Assembly (NCBI RefSeq): GCF_002903145.1
Contig: NZ_PPDJ01000003.1
Coordinates: forward strand, 310,001-374,000
From: Halobacteriovorax sp. DA5
GTDB lineage: Bacteria > Bdellovibrionota > Bacteriovoracia > Bacteriovoracales > Bacteriovoracaceae
Length of the DNA stretch: 64,000 nucleotides
Direction: 5' to 3'
Numbering within the stretch: position 1 is the stretch's first letter; every line of letters begins with the position of its first letter. The notes under the pieces are model-generated. The model saw only the letters and a program-made list of their open reading frames with translations, was not told the DNA's origin and did no database searches. This document shows, in pieces, positions 35,839-45,234 of this stretch. The position numbers and the translations under genes are program-made.

Positions 35839-36363
35839 TTGAGAAATCTTCTTTCTTTATGCTTACTTGTCTTAATTTTATCGTCATGCACAGAGAGTGA
35901 CATCGTTGTAGGTGTAGATGTTAATCCTCTGGAGAGCCTCTCTGTTGAAGAAGCATTCTATGCTCAGGCCATAGGTACTTGTACAAATAATACTCGCCAG
36001 CATAGGGCCTTGATGTTTACTGGAATTCTTTCAAGAGAAATCGCGGGAGAGCGCTACGTGGCCGAGGTAAAGATTATTCTTGATCGGAATGCAAAGACCT
36101 ATGACATGATCTATTCGGAATATCCATTTCCCGCCAATATAGATCAAACAAACTTTACAACTAGTTTATCAAGTACATATGAAGTTGTGGAAAATACTAT
36201 TGCTTTAAATAACTTTGCTATTATTAAAGCAACTGTAGAGAATGATAAAATTTCTCCTCTTATGGAAATCACAAATGACATTCGAAGTATTATTGATACT
36301 AGAGCTATTGTAGGACGTGCGAAGTTCTATTCAGATGATGATATTGTTAATGAGTGCTTGTAG
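35839..36363 (+). CDS. Small lipoprotein, unknown
   Basis: 174 residues from TTG 35839 with a GGG-type weak ribosome site. Lipobox LSSC near residue 17. The mature part has one Cys in GTCTNNTRQ and a C-terminal Cys, and a central strand-rich segment. No family recognised. Downstream of the lipoprotein protease and read in the same direction, 130 bases apart. Confidence 0.65.
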   Translation: MRNLLSLCLLVLILSSCTESDIVVGVDVNPLESLSVEEAFYAQAIGTCTNNTRQHRALMFTGILSREIAGERYVAEVKIILDRNAKTYDMIYSEYPFPANIDQTNFTTSLSSTYEVVENTIALNNFAIIKATVENDKISPLMEITNDIRSIIDTRAIVGRAKFYSDDDIVNECL

Positions 36364-36465
36364 ATTTTTCTTTTCGTTTTATTCTTCAACTTTCCCATTG
36401 CTCCAGAGGCAACAGTCAGCTCCGGCTCCTGCCTCTCGCTGACATACAATTCATCCTTAACATAA

Positions 36466-36487
36466 AAGCCTGCATAAACGCAGGCTT
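36466..36487 (+). terminator. Hairpin terminator after the small lipoprotein gene
   Basis: AAGCCTGC (36466-36473) pairs with GCAGGCTT (36480-36487); the following T content is modest. A second hairpin, ATCTTAGC/GCTAAGAT (36537-36555) with outer arms ATAAC/GTTAT reaching into the metG stop, is followed by TTTT on the plus strand. The 199-base gap holds no gene. Confidence 0.55.
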
Positions 36488-36562
36488 GTTGAATTTGTTT
36501 TCTAGCTAAAGTGTAGGGGAGCTATAACAGCGTCAAATCTTAGCTTCGCTAAGATGCCGCAG

Positions 36563-38047
36563 TTATTTTAATTCTACCTTAGGGAAAAGTGCTTCCGGCG
36601 GTTGAGGCGTATAAGTCGCCTTACCAAACTCCATTAACTCAGATCCATTTACGCTTGAACCAATATATTCAAGAGCAGTCTTTGTACAGTTTGGTAGGAA
36701 GGCCTGTAGCATATAAGATGCAGCTGCCATTCCGTAGAAACAGTTATAAGCGATTGGAGCAAATGCTGCTTCATCAGCCTTATGCTTCCAAGGCTCTTTG
36801 TCGTTAACGTAAACGTTGAGGCTAACGATTAGATCCCAAATAGCATCAATTGCTTTATTGTGCTCACGCTTTTCCATGAACTCTTTAGCGCGCTCAAAAT
36901 ATGGAAGAGCATCGATCTCTTGAGTTACACCTTCAGCGTTATAAACTTTATCTGGGAAGCTCTTAAGACCTAGCTTGATAACTCTCATTAGAAGGTTACC
37001 GTAGTCATTTGCAAGTTCACTATTGTGTTTATCTACTAACTCTTGCTCAGAGAATTTTCCATCTCCTGAAGAAGAAATATTCTTTAGCATATAGTAACGG
37101 AAAGTATCCGTTGGATATTTTTCAAGCATCTCAAATGGATCAACAACATTTCCAAGAGACTTACTCATTTTCTTTCCGTCTTCAGCAAGTACCATTCCGT
37201 GAACGTAAACTTGTTTTGGAAGAGGAAGATCAGAAGCCTTTAGCATACATGGCCAGATTACAGAGTGGAACCAAAGAATATCTTTTCCAATTACGTGCAT
37301 ATCTGCTGGCCAAAACTTTTCTCTCTGGTCTGTAGTAAGAGCAGAGTAGTAGTTAATTAAGGCATCAAACCAAGTATACATAACAAATTTGTCATGACCT
37401 GGAACTGGAACACCCCAGCCTTGGCTTGGACGAGAGATGGCAAGGTCTCTTAGATCGTCATTTTCAAGACGAGAGAGGATTTCTTTGTAGCGTGCAGTTG
37501 GCACGATAAAGTCTGGATTTGCTTTTAGGTGATCGATAATCCAGTTTTGGTATTCACTTAGCTTAAAGAAGAAACCTTCTTCTTCTTTTAGTTCAAGTGG
37601 CTTGTGGTGTTCTGGACAATTGCCATCTGGCGCTTGTGCTTCTGTATAAAAAGACTCACATGAAAGACAGTAATTACCAGAGTAGTGACCGTGATAAATC
37701 AGTCCTTTGCTTTCCAGGTTCTTCCATAGTTCAACACATGTATCAGCATGGCGCTTTTCAGTTGTTCTAATGAAATCATCGTATTGGATATTTGCTTTAG
37801 CACATAGCTCTTTGAAGATCTCAACATTGGCATTTACGAACTCAAGTGTATCAAGTCCAGCGGCTTTTGCTGATTCAATTAGTTTTTGTCCGTTCTCATC
37901 AGTTCCTGTTAGGTAGTGAACTTCTTTTCCAAGAAGTTTATACCAACGAGCGTATGAGTCAGTTACGATCTTCTCATAGGCATGGCCAATATGTGGACGC
38001 CCATTAGGGTAGTCAATTGCAGTCGTCGTATAAAATGTATTTTTCAT
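36563..38047 (-). CDS. metG: Methionyl-tRNA synthetase
   Basis: 494 residues. Charges tRNA-Met. The class I signatures are HIGH (in YPNGRPHIGHAYE) and KMSKS (GKKMSKSLGN). A zinc knuckle with CLSC and CPEH is present, and the WIDHLK and HVIGKDILWFH segments fit. The length corresponds to the short form with no C-terminal tRNA-binding (EMAP/Trbp111) domain. It follows leuS with a two-base gap, so the two synthetase genes are cotranscribed. Confidence 0.97.
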   Translation of the reverse strand: MKNTFYTTTAIDYPNGRPHIGHAYEKIVTDSYARWYKLLGKEVHYLTGTDENGQKLIESAKAAGLDTLEFVNANVEIFKELCAKANIQYDDFIRTTEKRHADTCVELWKNLESKGLIYHGHYSGNYCLSCESFYTEAQAPDGNCPEHHKPLELKEEEGFFFKLSEYQNWIIDHLKANPDFIVPTARYKEILSRLENDDLRDLAISRPSQGWGVPVPGHDKFVMYTWFDALINYYSALTTDQREKFWPADMHVIGKDILWFHSVIWPCMLKASDLPLPKQVYVHGMVLAEDGKKMSKSLGNVVDPFEMLEKYPTDTFRYYMLKNISSSGDGKFSEQELVDKHNSELANDYGNLLMRVIKLGLKSFPDKVYNAEGVTQEIDALPYFERAKEFMEKREHNKAIDAIWDLIVSLNVYVNDKEPWKHKADEAAFAPIAYNCFYGMAAASYMLQAFLPNCTKTALEYIGSSVNGSELMEFGKATYTPQPPEALFPKVELK

Positions 38048-38049
38048 AA

Positions 38050-40458
38050 TTATCCTTTTACAACAATATTACAAATTCTACCTGGTACGTAGATTTCTTT
38101 TACAATAGTTCCTGTTAGGAATTTCGCAACTTTCTCATCAGCTTTCGCTTGAGCTAGAAAGTCTTCTTTTGAAATATCTGCTGGAACATCAATTGTTGAT
38201 CTCGTCTTACCATTTACTTGGATGGCCATTGTAATGAGGTCATCTTTTGCAAGGTCAGCATCAAATACTGGCCAAGCTGCAAGTGAACAAGAAGTCGTCT
38301 CACCTAGGTTTGCCCACATCTCTTCAGCAGCGTGTGGTGCAAATGGAGAAAGAAGTCTTGTGAAGGCCTTAGCTGTCTCAACAGAAACCTTGCCAAGCTT
38401 GATAACTTCATTATTCATTACCATCATTGCTGAGATAGCTGTGTTAAAACGTAGGTTCTCAACATCTTCAGTAACTTTCTTAATTGTCTTATGTAGGTGC
38501 TTTAGAACGTCTTGGTTTGTTTCTTGACCTTCGTAAGTATTTTCTGGGTTACCGTAGAAAGTGAAAGACTTTCTTAGGAAGTTAAATACTCCTTTTACAC
38601 CTTTCGTTTGCCATGGCTTAACTTTTTCAAGTGGCCCCATAAACATTTCATAAAGTCTTAGAGCATCGGCACCGTATTCAGCGATAATATCATCTGGGTT
38701 TACAGTGTTTCCTTTAGACTTACTCATCTTCTCACCGTGCTCATCTAGGATAAGACCTTGGTTGAAAAGTTTTTGGAATGGCTCTTTTGTTGAAACTAGT
38801 CCTAGATCAAAAAGAACCTTGTGCCAGAAACGAGCATAAAGTAAGTGTAGAACTGCGTGCTCAACACCACCAACATATAAATCTACTGGCATCCAGTATT
38901 CTTCTAATTGTTTATCCCATGCAACTTCAGAGTTTTGTGGATCGATGAAGCGTAGGTAGTACCAACAAGAACCTGCCCACTGAGGCATCGTGTTTGTTTC
39001 ACGTCTTGCTTTCTTTCCTGTCTTTGGATCAGTTAGGTATAACCAGTCATCAATACGTGCAAGTGGAGATTCACCAGTTCCAGATGGCTCATATTTTTCA
39101 ACTTCTGGAAGACCAACTGGAAGCTCATCTTCATCAAGGCATCTTACTGTTCCATCTTCAAATTTAAGAATTGGGAATGGTTCACCCCAGTATCTTTGAC
39201 GAGAGAATAACCAGTCACGAAGTTTGTAGTTAATTTCTTTTTTTCCAATTCCTTCAGCTTCAAGGTGAGCGATTGCTTTTGCGATACCGTCTGCCTTATT
39301 AAGCCCATCAAGGAAACCTGAATTAATATGAGTTCCGTCACCTGTGAATGCAGCTTCATTTACATCGCCACCTTCAAGTACTGGAGTAATTTCTAGGTCG
39401 TACTTCTTAGCAAATTCCCAGTCTCTTTCATCGTGAGCAGGAACGGCCATGATCGCACCAGTTCCGTACGAGATTAGTACATAGTCTGCAATCCAAACTG
39501 GAATCTCTTTTCCATTAAGTGGGTTGATTGCATAGGCTCCAGTGAATACACCAGATTTATTTTTGTTTAAGTCTGTTCGATCAAGATCTGACTTAAGAGA
39601 TGCTTCTTTAATATAAGCTTCTACTTCAGCTTTCTTCTCATCTGTCGTAATTTGAGCAACTAGGTCGTGTTCAGGAGCTAGAACCATATATGTTGCACCA
39701 AATAGAGTATCTGGACGAGTTGTGAAAACATCAATTTTCGAATCAACACCTTTTACAGAAAAAGAAACTTGGGCACCTTCAGAGCGTCCAATCCAATTTC
39801 TTTGCAGCTCTTTAAGAGACTCTGGCCAATCAAGATCATCAAGGTCTTCTAAAAGACGATCAGCGTATTCAGTGATTTTTAACATCCACTGCTTCATTGG
39901 CTTTCTGATTACAGGGTGTCCACCAACTTCAGATTTACCATCGATTACTTCTTCGTTAGCTAAAACTGTTTTTAGCTCTGGACACCAGTTAACAGAGATC
40001 TCGTCTTCAAATGCTAAACCTTTATTGTAAAGTTGAGTGAAGATCCATTGAGTCCACTTATAGTAGTCAATACTTGATGTTGCGATCTCACGATCCCAAT
40101 CATAAGAAAATCCACAGGCCTTTAGTTGTCTTGTGAAATTTCCAATATTTTCTTTTGTGATCACACTTGGGTGTGTTCCAGTTTTGATTGCATAGTTTTC
40201 TGCAGGAAGCCCAAAAGAATCCCATCCCATTGGATGAAGAACATTATGTCCGTTCATTCTCTTGAAACGTGCAAGAATATCTGTTGCTGTATAACCTTCA
40301 ACGTGACCTACGTGAAGTCCTGCTCCAGAAGGGTATGGAAACATGTCCAATACATAGTATTTAGGTTTTGATTTGTCTGTTGAGTCTGTTCTAAAAGTTT
40401 TGTTGTCGTCCCAAAACTTCTGCCATTTTGGTTCAATTTCACCAAAGTTGTACTGCAT
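38050..40458 (-). CDS. leuS: Leucyl-tRNA synthetase
   Basis: 802 residues. Charges tRNA-Leu and edits misactivated amino acids. Seen: HIGH-type [15 protein letters not shown], the CP1 editing domain with [12 protein letters not shown] and the AVPAHDERD motif with the editing Asp, KMSKS in [10 protein letters not shown], and the C-terminal anticodon-binding region. First gene of the leuS-metG operon with a recognisable promoter upstream. Confidence 0.97.
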   Translation of the reverse strand: MQYNFGEIEPKWQKFWDDNKTFRTDSTDKSKPKYYVLDMFPYPSGAGLHVGHVEGYTATDILARFKRMNGHNVLHPMGWDSFGLPAENYAIKTGTHPSVITKENIGNFTRQLKACGFSYDWDREIATSSIDYYKWTQWIFTQLYNKGLAFEDEISVNWCPELKTVLANEEVIDGKSEVGGHPVIRKPMKQWMLKITEYADRLLEDLDDLDWPESLKELQRNWIGRSEGAQVSFSVKGVDSKIDVFTTRPDTLFGATYMVLAPEHDLVAQITTDEKKAEVEAYIKEASLKSDLDRTDLNKNKSGVFTGAYAINPLNGKEIPVWIADYVLISYGTGAIMAVPAHDERDWEFAKKYDLEITPVLEGGDVNEAAFTGDGTHINSGFLDGLNKADGIAKAIAHLEAEGIGKKEINYKLRDWLFSRQRYWGEPFPILKFEDGTVRCLDEDELPVGLPEVEKYEPSGTGESPLARIDDWLYLTDPKTGKKARRETNTMPQWAGSCWYYLRFIDPQNSEVAWDKQLEEYWMPVDLYVGGVEHAVLHLLYARFWHKVLFDLGLVSTKEPFQKLFNQGLILDEHGEKMSKSKGNTVNPDDIIAEYGADALRLYEMFMGPLEKVKPWQTKGVKGVFNFLRKSFTFYGNPENTYEGQETNQDVLKHLHKTIKKVTEDVENLRFNTAISAMMVMNNEVIKLGKVSVETAKAFTRLLSPFAPHAAEEMWANLGETTSCSLAAWPVFDADLAKDDLITMAIQVNGKTRSTIDVPADISKEDFLAQAKADEKVAKFLTGTIVKEIYVPGRICNIVVKG

Positions 40459-40496
40459 TAAAAGCTCCTGAATTTACTAGTAAAATATCAGGCCGA

Positions 40497-40525
40497 ATTA
40501 TAAACCCTATAATGTAGATCGTCTA
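40497..40525 (-). promoter_or_regulatory. Promoter of leuS-metG
   Basis: On the minus strand TAGACG (40525-40520) and a perfect TATAAT (40502-40497) have a 17-base spacer; the predicted start leaves a leader of about 30 bases with AGGAG before the ATG. Confidence 0.65.
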
Positions 40526-40567
40526 TTATGTGTGTCGCGTTAACTTGGGGATGCCCCGCTAAAGGAA

Positions 40568-40596
40568 TTGCCAAAATAAGTCAGTGGATTTATACT
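40568..40596 (+). promoter_or_regulatory. Promoter of the cytochrome c gene
   Basis: TTGCCA (40568-40573) and TATACT (40591-40596) are separated by 17 bases and point toward the gene at 40638. Confidence 0.65.
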
Positions 40597-40637
40597 TAAG
40601 CCATTAAAAGTAGATTAATTTTTTGAATGGAGAAACG

Positions 40638-41138
40638 ATGTATCGTTTAGTGCTTTTTTCCCTAACGCTAGTAGGGCTAGTTCTTGTTATGAACCTATCG
40701 GGTTACCAGAGTGTTGAAGTCAACAATGAGAAATATAACTTTGAAAATGCAAAGAAAGCGCACGCTGCTCACTTAGTTGAAGTTGCGGAACTTGCTAAGA
40801 AGCACGCAGAAGTAACAGCACCTCCAAAAGTTAGTGATGAAGTTATCGAAGAGAAGACTCTTATTCCTCTAGATACTCCACAACTTGTTAGAGCAGATAA
40901 ACTTTATAAGCAATGTATTGCATGTCACGCTAAAGATGGTTCAGGGAAAGCTGCAAATAAGGCACCAAGAATCGGTGGTCAAATGGAATGGTATATTGAG
41001 AAGCAACTTCTTGATATGAAATCAGGGGCCCGTGTTAACCAACAGATGTTAACGATTGTTAAAAAACTATCGACTGAAGATATTGCAGACCTAGCGGCTT
41101 ACTTATCTAAGGTGCCATGGGGCGGAGTTAAAAACTAA
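40638..41138 (+). CDS. Membrane-anchored class I cytochrome c
   Basis: 166 residues from ATG 40638 (GGAG eight bases upstream); an in-frame TTG at 40623 precedes the ribosome site and is rejected. One N-terminal membrane helix (residues about 3-20), an Ala/Glu/Lys-rich spacer, then a monohaem domain with CIACH near residue 93 and a probable Met ligand in RVNQQM. The C-terminal part (LSTEDIADLAAYLSKV) is typical of cytochrome c553/c5-like electron carriers. It faces the periplasm. No oxidase genes are adjacent. Confidence 0.9.
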   Translation: MYRLVLFSLTLVGLVLVMNLSGYQSVEVNNEKYNFENAKKAHAAHLVEVAELAKKHAEVTAPPKVSDEVIEEKTLIPLDTPQLVRADKLYKQCIACHAKDGSGKAANKAPRIGGQMEWYIEKQLLDMKSGARVNQQMLTIVKKLSTEDIADLAAYLSKVPWGGVKN

Positions 41139-41155
41139 AATTGAATATCGATAAG

Positions 41156-41182
41156 AAGCCGCTTTTAAGCGGCTTTTTTTTT
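41156..41182 (+). terminator. Terminator between cytochrome c and glycine-zipper genes
   Basis: AAGCCGC (41156-41162), six-base loop, GCGGCTT (41169-41175) and a long T-run. The T-run ends two bases before the GGGAG ribosome site of the next gene. Confidence 0.9.
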
Positions 41183-41192
41183 GGGAGCAACC

Positions 41193-41585
41193 ATGAGAAT
41201 ATTTTCACTTTTACTACTTTTGACGATTACTGCTTGTGCATCTAAACCAAAGCTTTATCCGAACTCAGCCTATCAAAGATACGGAAAGGTCCAAGCCGAT
41301 CGCGATATTGAAATTTGCATGGCCAAGGCCGACGAGTTTCTTGAGAGTGATCGTGGAAGACAAATGGTTCGTGAAGGTGGAAAAGGTGCTGCGTGGGGTG
41401 CTATTGTAGGCGCTGTGGCAAGTGCAGTCTTTGGTGGTAATGCTGGTAAAGGTGCTGCTCAGGGGGCCGCAATTGGTGGTGCTAGTGGAGCCGCTTCAGC
41501 GGGGCTTAGTGAAGATCAGATCAAGCAACGTTTCGTAAACCGTTGTCTTGCGGAGAAAGGCTACGAAGTAATTGGGTGGAGATAA
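41193..41585 (+). CDS. Glycine-zipper lipoprotein
   Basis: 130 residues from ATG 41193 (GGGAG upstream; the in-frame TTG at 41181 lies in the terminator T-run). Lipobox LTITAC. Residues about 63-105 are a double glycine zipper (GAAWGAIVGAVASAVFGG, then GAAQGAAIGGASGAA), which forms tightly packed membrane hairpins. Two Cys residues flank it. The family is common in proteobacterial envelopes, with mostly structural or stress roles. Its RBS follows a terminator directly, so it depends on read-through or a promoter inside the terminator. Confidence 0.82.
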   Translation: MRIFSLLLLLTITACASKPKLYPNSAYQRYGKVQADRDIEICMAKADEFLESDRGRQMVREGGKGAAWGAIVGAVASAVFGGNAGKGAAQGAAIGGASGAASAGLSEDQIKQRFVNRCLAEKGYEVIGWR

Positions 41586-42110
41586 ATGACTTTATATCGT
41601 TATAAAAATATTGAACCGACAATTGGAGAGGGATGCTTTATTGCAGACTCTGCTGATGTTATTGGTAAAGTTTTCTTGGGAAAGAATGTTTCTCTTTGGT
41701 TTAAAGTTGTGGCCCGTGGGGATGTGAACGAGATTCATATTGGCGACAATTGTAATATTCAAGATTTAACAATGCTTCATGTAGAAGATAATATTCCCCT
41801 AATCATTAAAGAAAACGTTAGTGTTGGTCATAGTGTGACTCTTCATGCTTGTACAGTCGAAGAAGGCTGCTTAATTGGTATGGGGGCGACCGTCTTAGAT
41901 GGAGCAGTTATTGGGAAAAACTCAATTGTAGCTGCCGGAAGTGTTGTTCCTCCTGGTAAGGTATATCCTCCTGAGAGCTTTATTATCGGAACGCCTGCTG
42001 TGGTTAAAAGGAAGCTTACTCCACAAGAAGTAGAGCAGTATAGTAACCACTATAAATCGTACTTAATAACAAAAGATGAGTATTTAAACGAAGTCGAAGT
42101 TATTTGCTAA
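41586..42110 (+). CDS. Gamma carbonic anhydrase-like hexapeptide protein
   Basis: 174 residues, ATG immediately after the stop of the glycine-zipper gene. A left-handed beta-helix of the YrdA/PaaY/CaiE group, with VVARGDVNEIHIGDNCNIQD, MLHVE, the metal-site His in VSVGHSVTLHACT and LIGMGATVLDGA. The three zinc/iron His positions look present. Carbonic anhydrase activity is possible but many family members have none proven. It overlaps the convergent response regulator gene by 11 bases. Confidence 0.88.
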   Translation: MTLYRYKNIEPTIGEGCFIADSADVIGKVFLGKNVSLWFKVVARGDVNEIHIGDNCNIQDLTMLHVEDNIPLIIKENVSVGHSVTLHACTVEEGCLIGMGATVLDGAVIGKNSIVAAGSVVPPGKVYPPESFIIGTPAVVKRKLTPQEVEQYSNHYKSYLITKDEYLNEVEVIC

Positions 42111-42516
42111 GCTTTAATAGATTGAAGACTTTATCAACAAGGTCATCTCTTGAGAAAGGCTTAACAAGAACATTTGTTACTCCTGAATTGATTACACTCA
42201 CCATTGATCGGTTATCTAAGAATCCTGAAATAAGAAGGTATTTCATCTTCTGATACTTCATCGACTTACTTGCTATATCAATGAAGTAAGTTCCATCTTT
42301 ATCAGGTAATTTGTAATCAATAATAACTAGATCGAAATCTTCATTTCTTAGTTTTAATAAAGCAACACTTACAGAGTCGGCCGTGACAATATTTCTAAAA
42401 GCACCAGTTTGCTCCAGAAACGTTTTTATTAAAAAGCAAATCTTATCTTCATCATCTACGATGAGAATAGAAGGTTTTTTAGGTGTAAGTGAATTCTTAG
42501 AAGGGGACATGGCCAT
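42100..42516 (-). CDS. Single-domain response regulator
   Basis: 138 residues, receiver domain only. Acidic pair in LIVDDEDK, phosphoacceptor Asp in VIIDYKLPDKDG, the switch region LLISG and Lys in VLVKPFSR. No output domain, so it works by protein contact, as CheY or Spo0F do. Last gene of the five-gene signalling operon; its start overlaps the kinase stop (TAATG). Confidence 0.93.
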   Translation of the reverse strand: MAMSPSKNSLTPKKPSILIVDDEDKICFLIKTFLEQTGAFRNIVTADSVSVALLKLRNEDFDLVIIDYKLPDKDGTYFIDIASKSMKYQKMKYLLISGFLDNRSMVSVINSGVTNVLVKPFSRDDLVDKVFNLLKLSK

Positions 42517-43991
42517 TAGTCCTGCTCCTCATTTTTAATACCAAGCATATTTAATATATCTTCTCTATTAAAAGGCTTCTCAATAAAGCCTTTAATCTCT
42601 TTATGATTATCAAATTTTGATTTATCCGCTACTCCTGACATTACGAAAGTAGGGGTATTGAGGCCATTTTTTATGATATCTTTGGCAAACTCAACACCAT
42701 TCATATTTGGCATATCATAATCAGTGATTATGGCATCAACATCAGTACCTTCTAAGATTCTTTTTGCTTCAATAGCACTTGATGCAAAGATCAAAGTAAT
42801 AGGTCCTTTTGCAAAAAAGTTCGTAAAAAGATTTAAGATCTTTGGTTCATTATCAATGATTAAAACTTTTTGGAAGCTATGGTTTACACTAAGTTCACTA
42901 TCCGTAAAAGTTGTCGTTTCCATTTTCGGAAGAGTGATTTGAAACTCACATCCAGTTTTTGTATCAATTAATTCAAGTGATCCCGAATATGAATCAATGA
43001 TTTTAGAAGAAATTGAAAGTCCAAGACCTGTTCCTTCTCCTACCTCTTTCGTGGTAAAGAATGAATCAAATATCTTTCCTCGATTTTCTTCAGGAATACC
43101 TCTTCCATTATCTTTAACTGTAATGATGTAGCAGACATCATTGCTGGAGATTGAAAGTGAAATTTTTGGATCTTTAGTATTTGCCTCACCCAGAGCGTGA
43201 ATTGCGTTGGTAACTAAATTGATAATAACCTGTTCTATCTCGATAGGATTAACTTTAACGATCGAAGATGTGTTTACATTAAAATCAAGAGATATCTGAT
43301 TCTGCTCTAATGGTAGTTTCAGTAGGGTAAGAGACTTATTGATAATATCTTCAAGGGTAATAAACTTCTTATCACTCTCTCTATTATGAAGAAAGCTCTT
43401 TAAGCCTTTGACGATTTTAGTGATACGATCAATTGACTCACGAGTATCACTAATACTTTCGTGGATAATATCATTTTCTTTTAATTCTTCTCCGGCCAAA
43501 AGAACACTAATTAATTCAATATTTCCTGAAGCAATAGTAAGTGGATTTGAAATCTCATGGGAAATCGTTGCTGTAATTTCCCCAATTGTACTTAACTTAT
43601 CAGCTTGAATAATTTGATTGTGAATTTGCTTCAGCTCTTCAATTTGATAACGATACTTCGTATAGAGATTTTTCTCGATACTGATGTCGTTAAAACAAAT
43701 TACTTTCTCGTTGTTGTCACTTTCAATTGCTTTGATAATAACGTGATAGAAGGTTTGATCTTCTAAGAAAATCTCTACTTCTGGCCCTACCTTTACATCA
43801 TTCATATCTTCAAGAAAATCTTCAATATCAAAGCCGGTAAATAGGGTGCTAAGCTTTGGCGATTTTTTTAAAACTCTTGGCGACTTTTTGAAGAATGAAG
43901 CAAAGAAGTGATTATAATAAACTATCTCATTGTCATTATTTATGACACAGATTGGTTCAAAAATGGAGTCGTATAATTCGTATTTTGCCAT
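42516..43991 (-). CDS. Soluble hybrid histidine kinase
   Basis: 491 residues without membrane helices. A PAS-like sensor (residues 1-125), a phosphoacceptor H-box [18 protein letters not shown] near residue 145, an HATPase domain with N-box [11 protein letters not shown]1 DNGRGIPEE and G2 [11 protein letters not shown], then a C-terminal receiver with Asp in [11 protein letters not shown] and Lys in IEKPFNRE. The single-domain regulator that follows is the likely phosphorelay partner. It probably receives a cytoplasmic signal. Confidence 0.93.
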   Translation of the reverse strand: MAKYELYDSIFEPICVINNDNEIVYYNHFFASFFKKSPRVLKKSPKLSTLFTGFDIEDFLEDMNDVKVGPEVEIFLEDQTFYHVIIKAIESDNNEKVICFNDISIEKNLYTKYRYQIEELKQIHNQIIQADKLSTIGEITATISHEISNPLTIASGNIELISVLLAGEELKENDIIHESISDTRESIDRITKIVKGLKSFLHNRESDKKFITLEDIINKSLTLLKLPLEQNQISLDFNVNTSSIVKVNPIEIEQVIINLVTNAIHALGEANTKDPKISLSISSNDVCYIITVKDNGRGIPEENRGKIFDSFFTTKEVGEGTGLGLSISSKIIDSYSGSLELIDTKTGCEFQITLPKMETTTFTDSELSVNHSFQKVLIIDNEPKILNLFTNFFAKGPITLIFASSAIEAKRILEGTDVDAIITDYDMPNMNGVEFAKDIIKNGLNTPTFVMSGVADKSKFDNHKEIKGFIEKPFNREDILNMLGIKNEEQD

Positions 43992-44006
43992 CAGTTACAT
44001 CTTTGT

Positions 44007-44468
44007 TTACTTCATCTGTTTAATGAATTGAAAGTACTGTGCTTCAATTGCATCAAATTCGAGTTCTTCACCTTCATCACTTTTCATAACAGGTGCCTTG
44101 TTATCAACGACATCACTTGTTTTAATAAGCATCATTTTTACATCGTCTGAAGATTCTTCGTAATATGGAGCATAGAAGCTTTCAACTTTTATTCCCGGTT
44201 TTATAAAGCCATGAACCATATTAATTTGTTCAATAACTGCCTGTGGACAATGAGAGTAGGTGATTGAACCAGTCAGCTCTGAAAGCATATTAATCCATTC
44301 ACGAATTCCACATGAGTTAATCATCTCAACAGCATCGAAGTTGATATGAAGATTTTTATCTTTAACTCCAAGGATTGGTGTTAGATCAGCATCTTCATCA
44401 ATTCTTCCAATTAAATTTAAAATCGTTTCATCATTTTCGGCCTTAATTTCGACCTTTAAGTTACTCAT
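44007..44468 (-). CDS. STAS-domain protein, anti-sigma-antagonist-like
   Basis: 153 residues. The first ~100 residues resemble a STAS fold: beta segment ILNLIGRIDEDADL and the phosphorylatable Ser context VEMINSCGIREW, compared with the D-S-G-I/L motif of SpoIIAA/RsbV. The C-terminal ~50 residues are an acidic extension. In the usual scheme, a HATPase kinase phosphorylates this Ser and a SpoIIE-type phosphatase removes it; both enzymes are encoded next to it. Confidence 0.75.
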   Translation of the reverse strand: MSNLKVEIKAENDETILNLIGRIDEDADLTPILGVKDKNLHINFDAVEMINSCGIREWINMLSELTGSITYSHCPQAVIEQINMVHGFIKPGIKVESFYAPYYEESSDDVKMMLIKTSDVVDNKAPVMKSDEGEELEFDAIEAQYFQFIKQMK

Positions 44469-44471
44469 ATT

Positions 44472-45227
44472 TTAATCCTTTAAATTATAAAAACTTATTG
44501 ATGGTATTCTTTTACTAATATCTTTATACCGTTTATTTTTTTCAATATAGATGTAGAAGCTAGTGCTATCTTGATTTCCAACAATGTGAAGTTGATCACA
44601 ATTTTGAAGCATCAGATAAAGTCCAAGCCCTGCTCCACGTCCTTCCTGCCTCGGTGTCTTCTCTACAGCTGCTCGGTAGAGAGAATTTATAATTGAGGAT
44701 TTTCCCACATTAGTATAACTCCTGTAGTGGAGGATCGTTTTATGTTCATCTTGAGAAATTTCAATTTCTCCATGTTTTTGGCTGTTTACTCGATGAAAAA
44801 TATCATTTGTGTAAAATTCATTTGTAATCAATTTTAATTTATTTTCAAAGCTATCGTGATAATCTTTTAAGTCAATACCATCGAGTAATTGATGGCACTT
44901 CTGATCAAATTCATTTTCAAGAGTTATTTCTATTTTGTTTGTTTTTTTTGAATTGATTCTACTATCAAGATTGTTTTGTTTCTGCTTTGTTAGATAGGCA
45001 ATAACGCTCTCAACCTCATCTTGTATGCAAGGGGAGGCTCCAATGAGGTGATTTGTTCTGTTGTCTTTAAGGTACTTTAAGTTCACAAGTATATCGTAGC
45101 GACTCAAAAAGATATCACTTGAATCAGCTAACTGATCACTGATTTTAAGATCAAGACTCGAGGATTGAATTTTCATTTTTTCAATCTCTTTAAATTGTTC
45201 GTTTGCAATCTTAAATTCTATACCCAT
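44472..45227 (-). CDS. HATPase-domain protein, RsbW-like candidate
   Basis: 251 residues. The C-terminal half has a GHKL ATPase fold: N-box around KLKLITNEFYTNDIF and G2-type EGRGAGLGLYLML. The N-terminal ~100 residues are unassigned. No His phosphoacceptor is visible, so it resembles the RsbW/SpoIIAB serine kinases more than sensor kinases. It lies between the phosphatase and the STAS gene with gaps of seven and three bases. Confidence 0.72.
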   Translation of the reverse strand: MGIEFKIANEQFKEIEKMKIQSSSLDLKISDQLADSSDIFLSRYDILVNLKYLKDNRTNHLIGASPCIQDEVESVIAYLTKQKQNNLDSRINSKKTNKIEITLENEFDQKCHQLLDGIDLKDYHDSFENKLKLITNEFYTNDIFHRVNSQKHGEIEISQDEHKTILHYRSYTNVGKSSIINSLYRAAVEKTPRQEGRGAGLGLYLMLQNCDQLHIVGNQDSTSFYIYIEKNKRYKDISKRIPSISFYNLKD

Positions 45228-45234
45228 AAGTACA

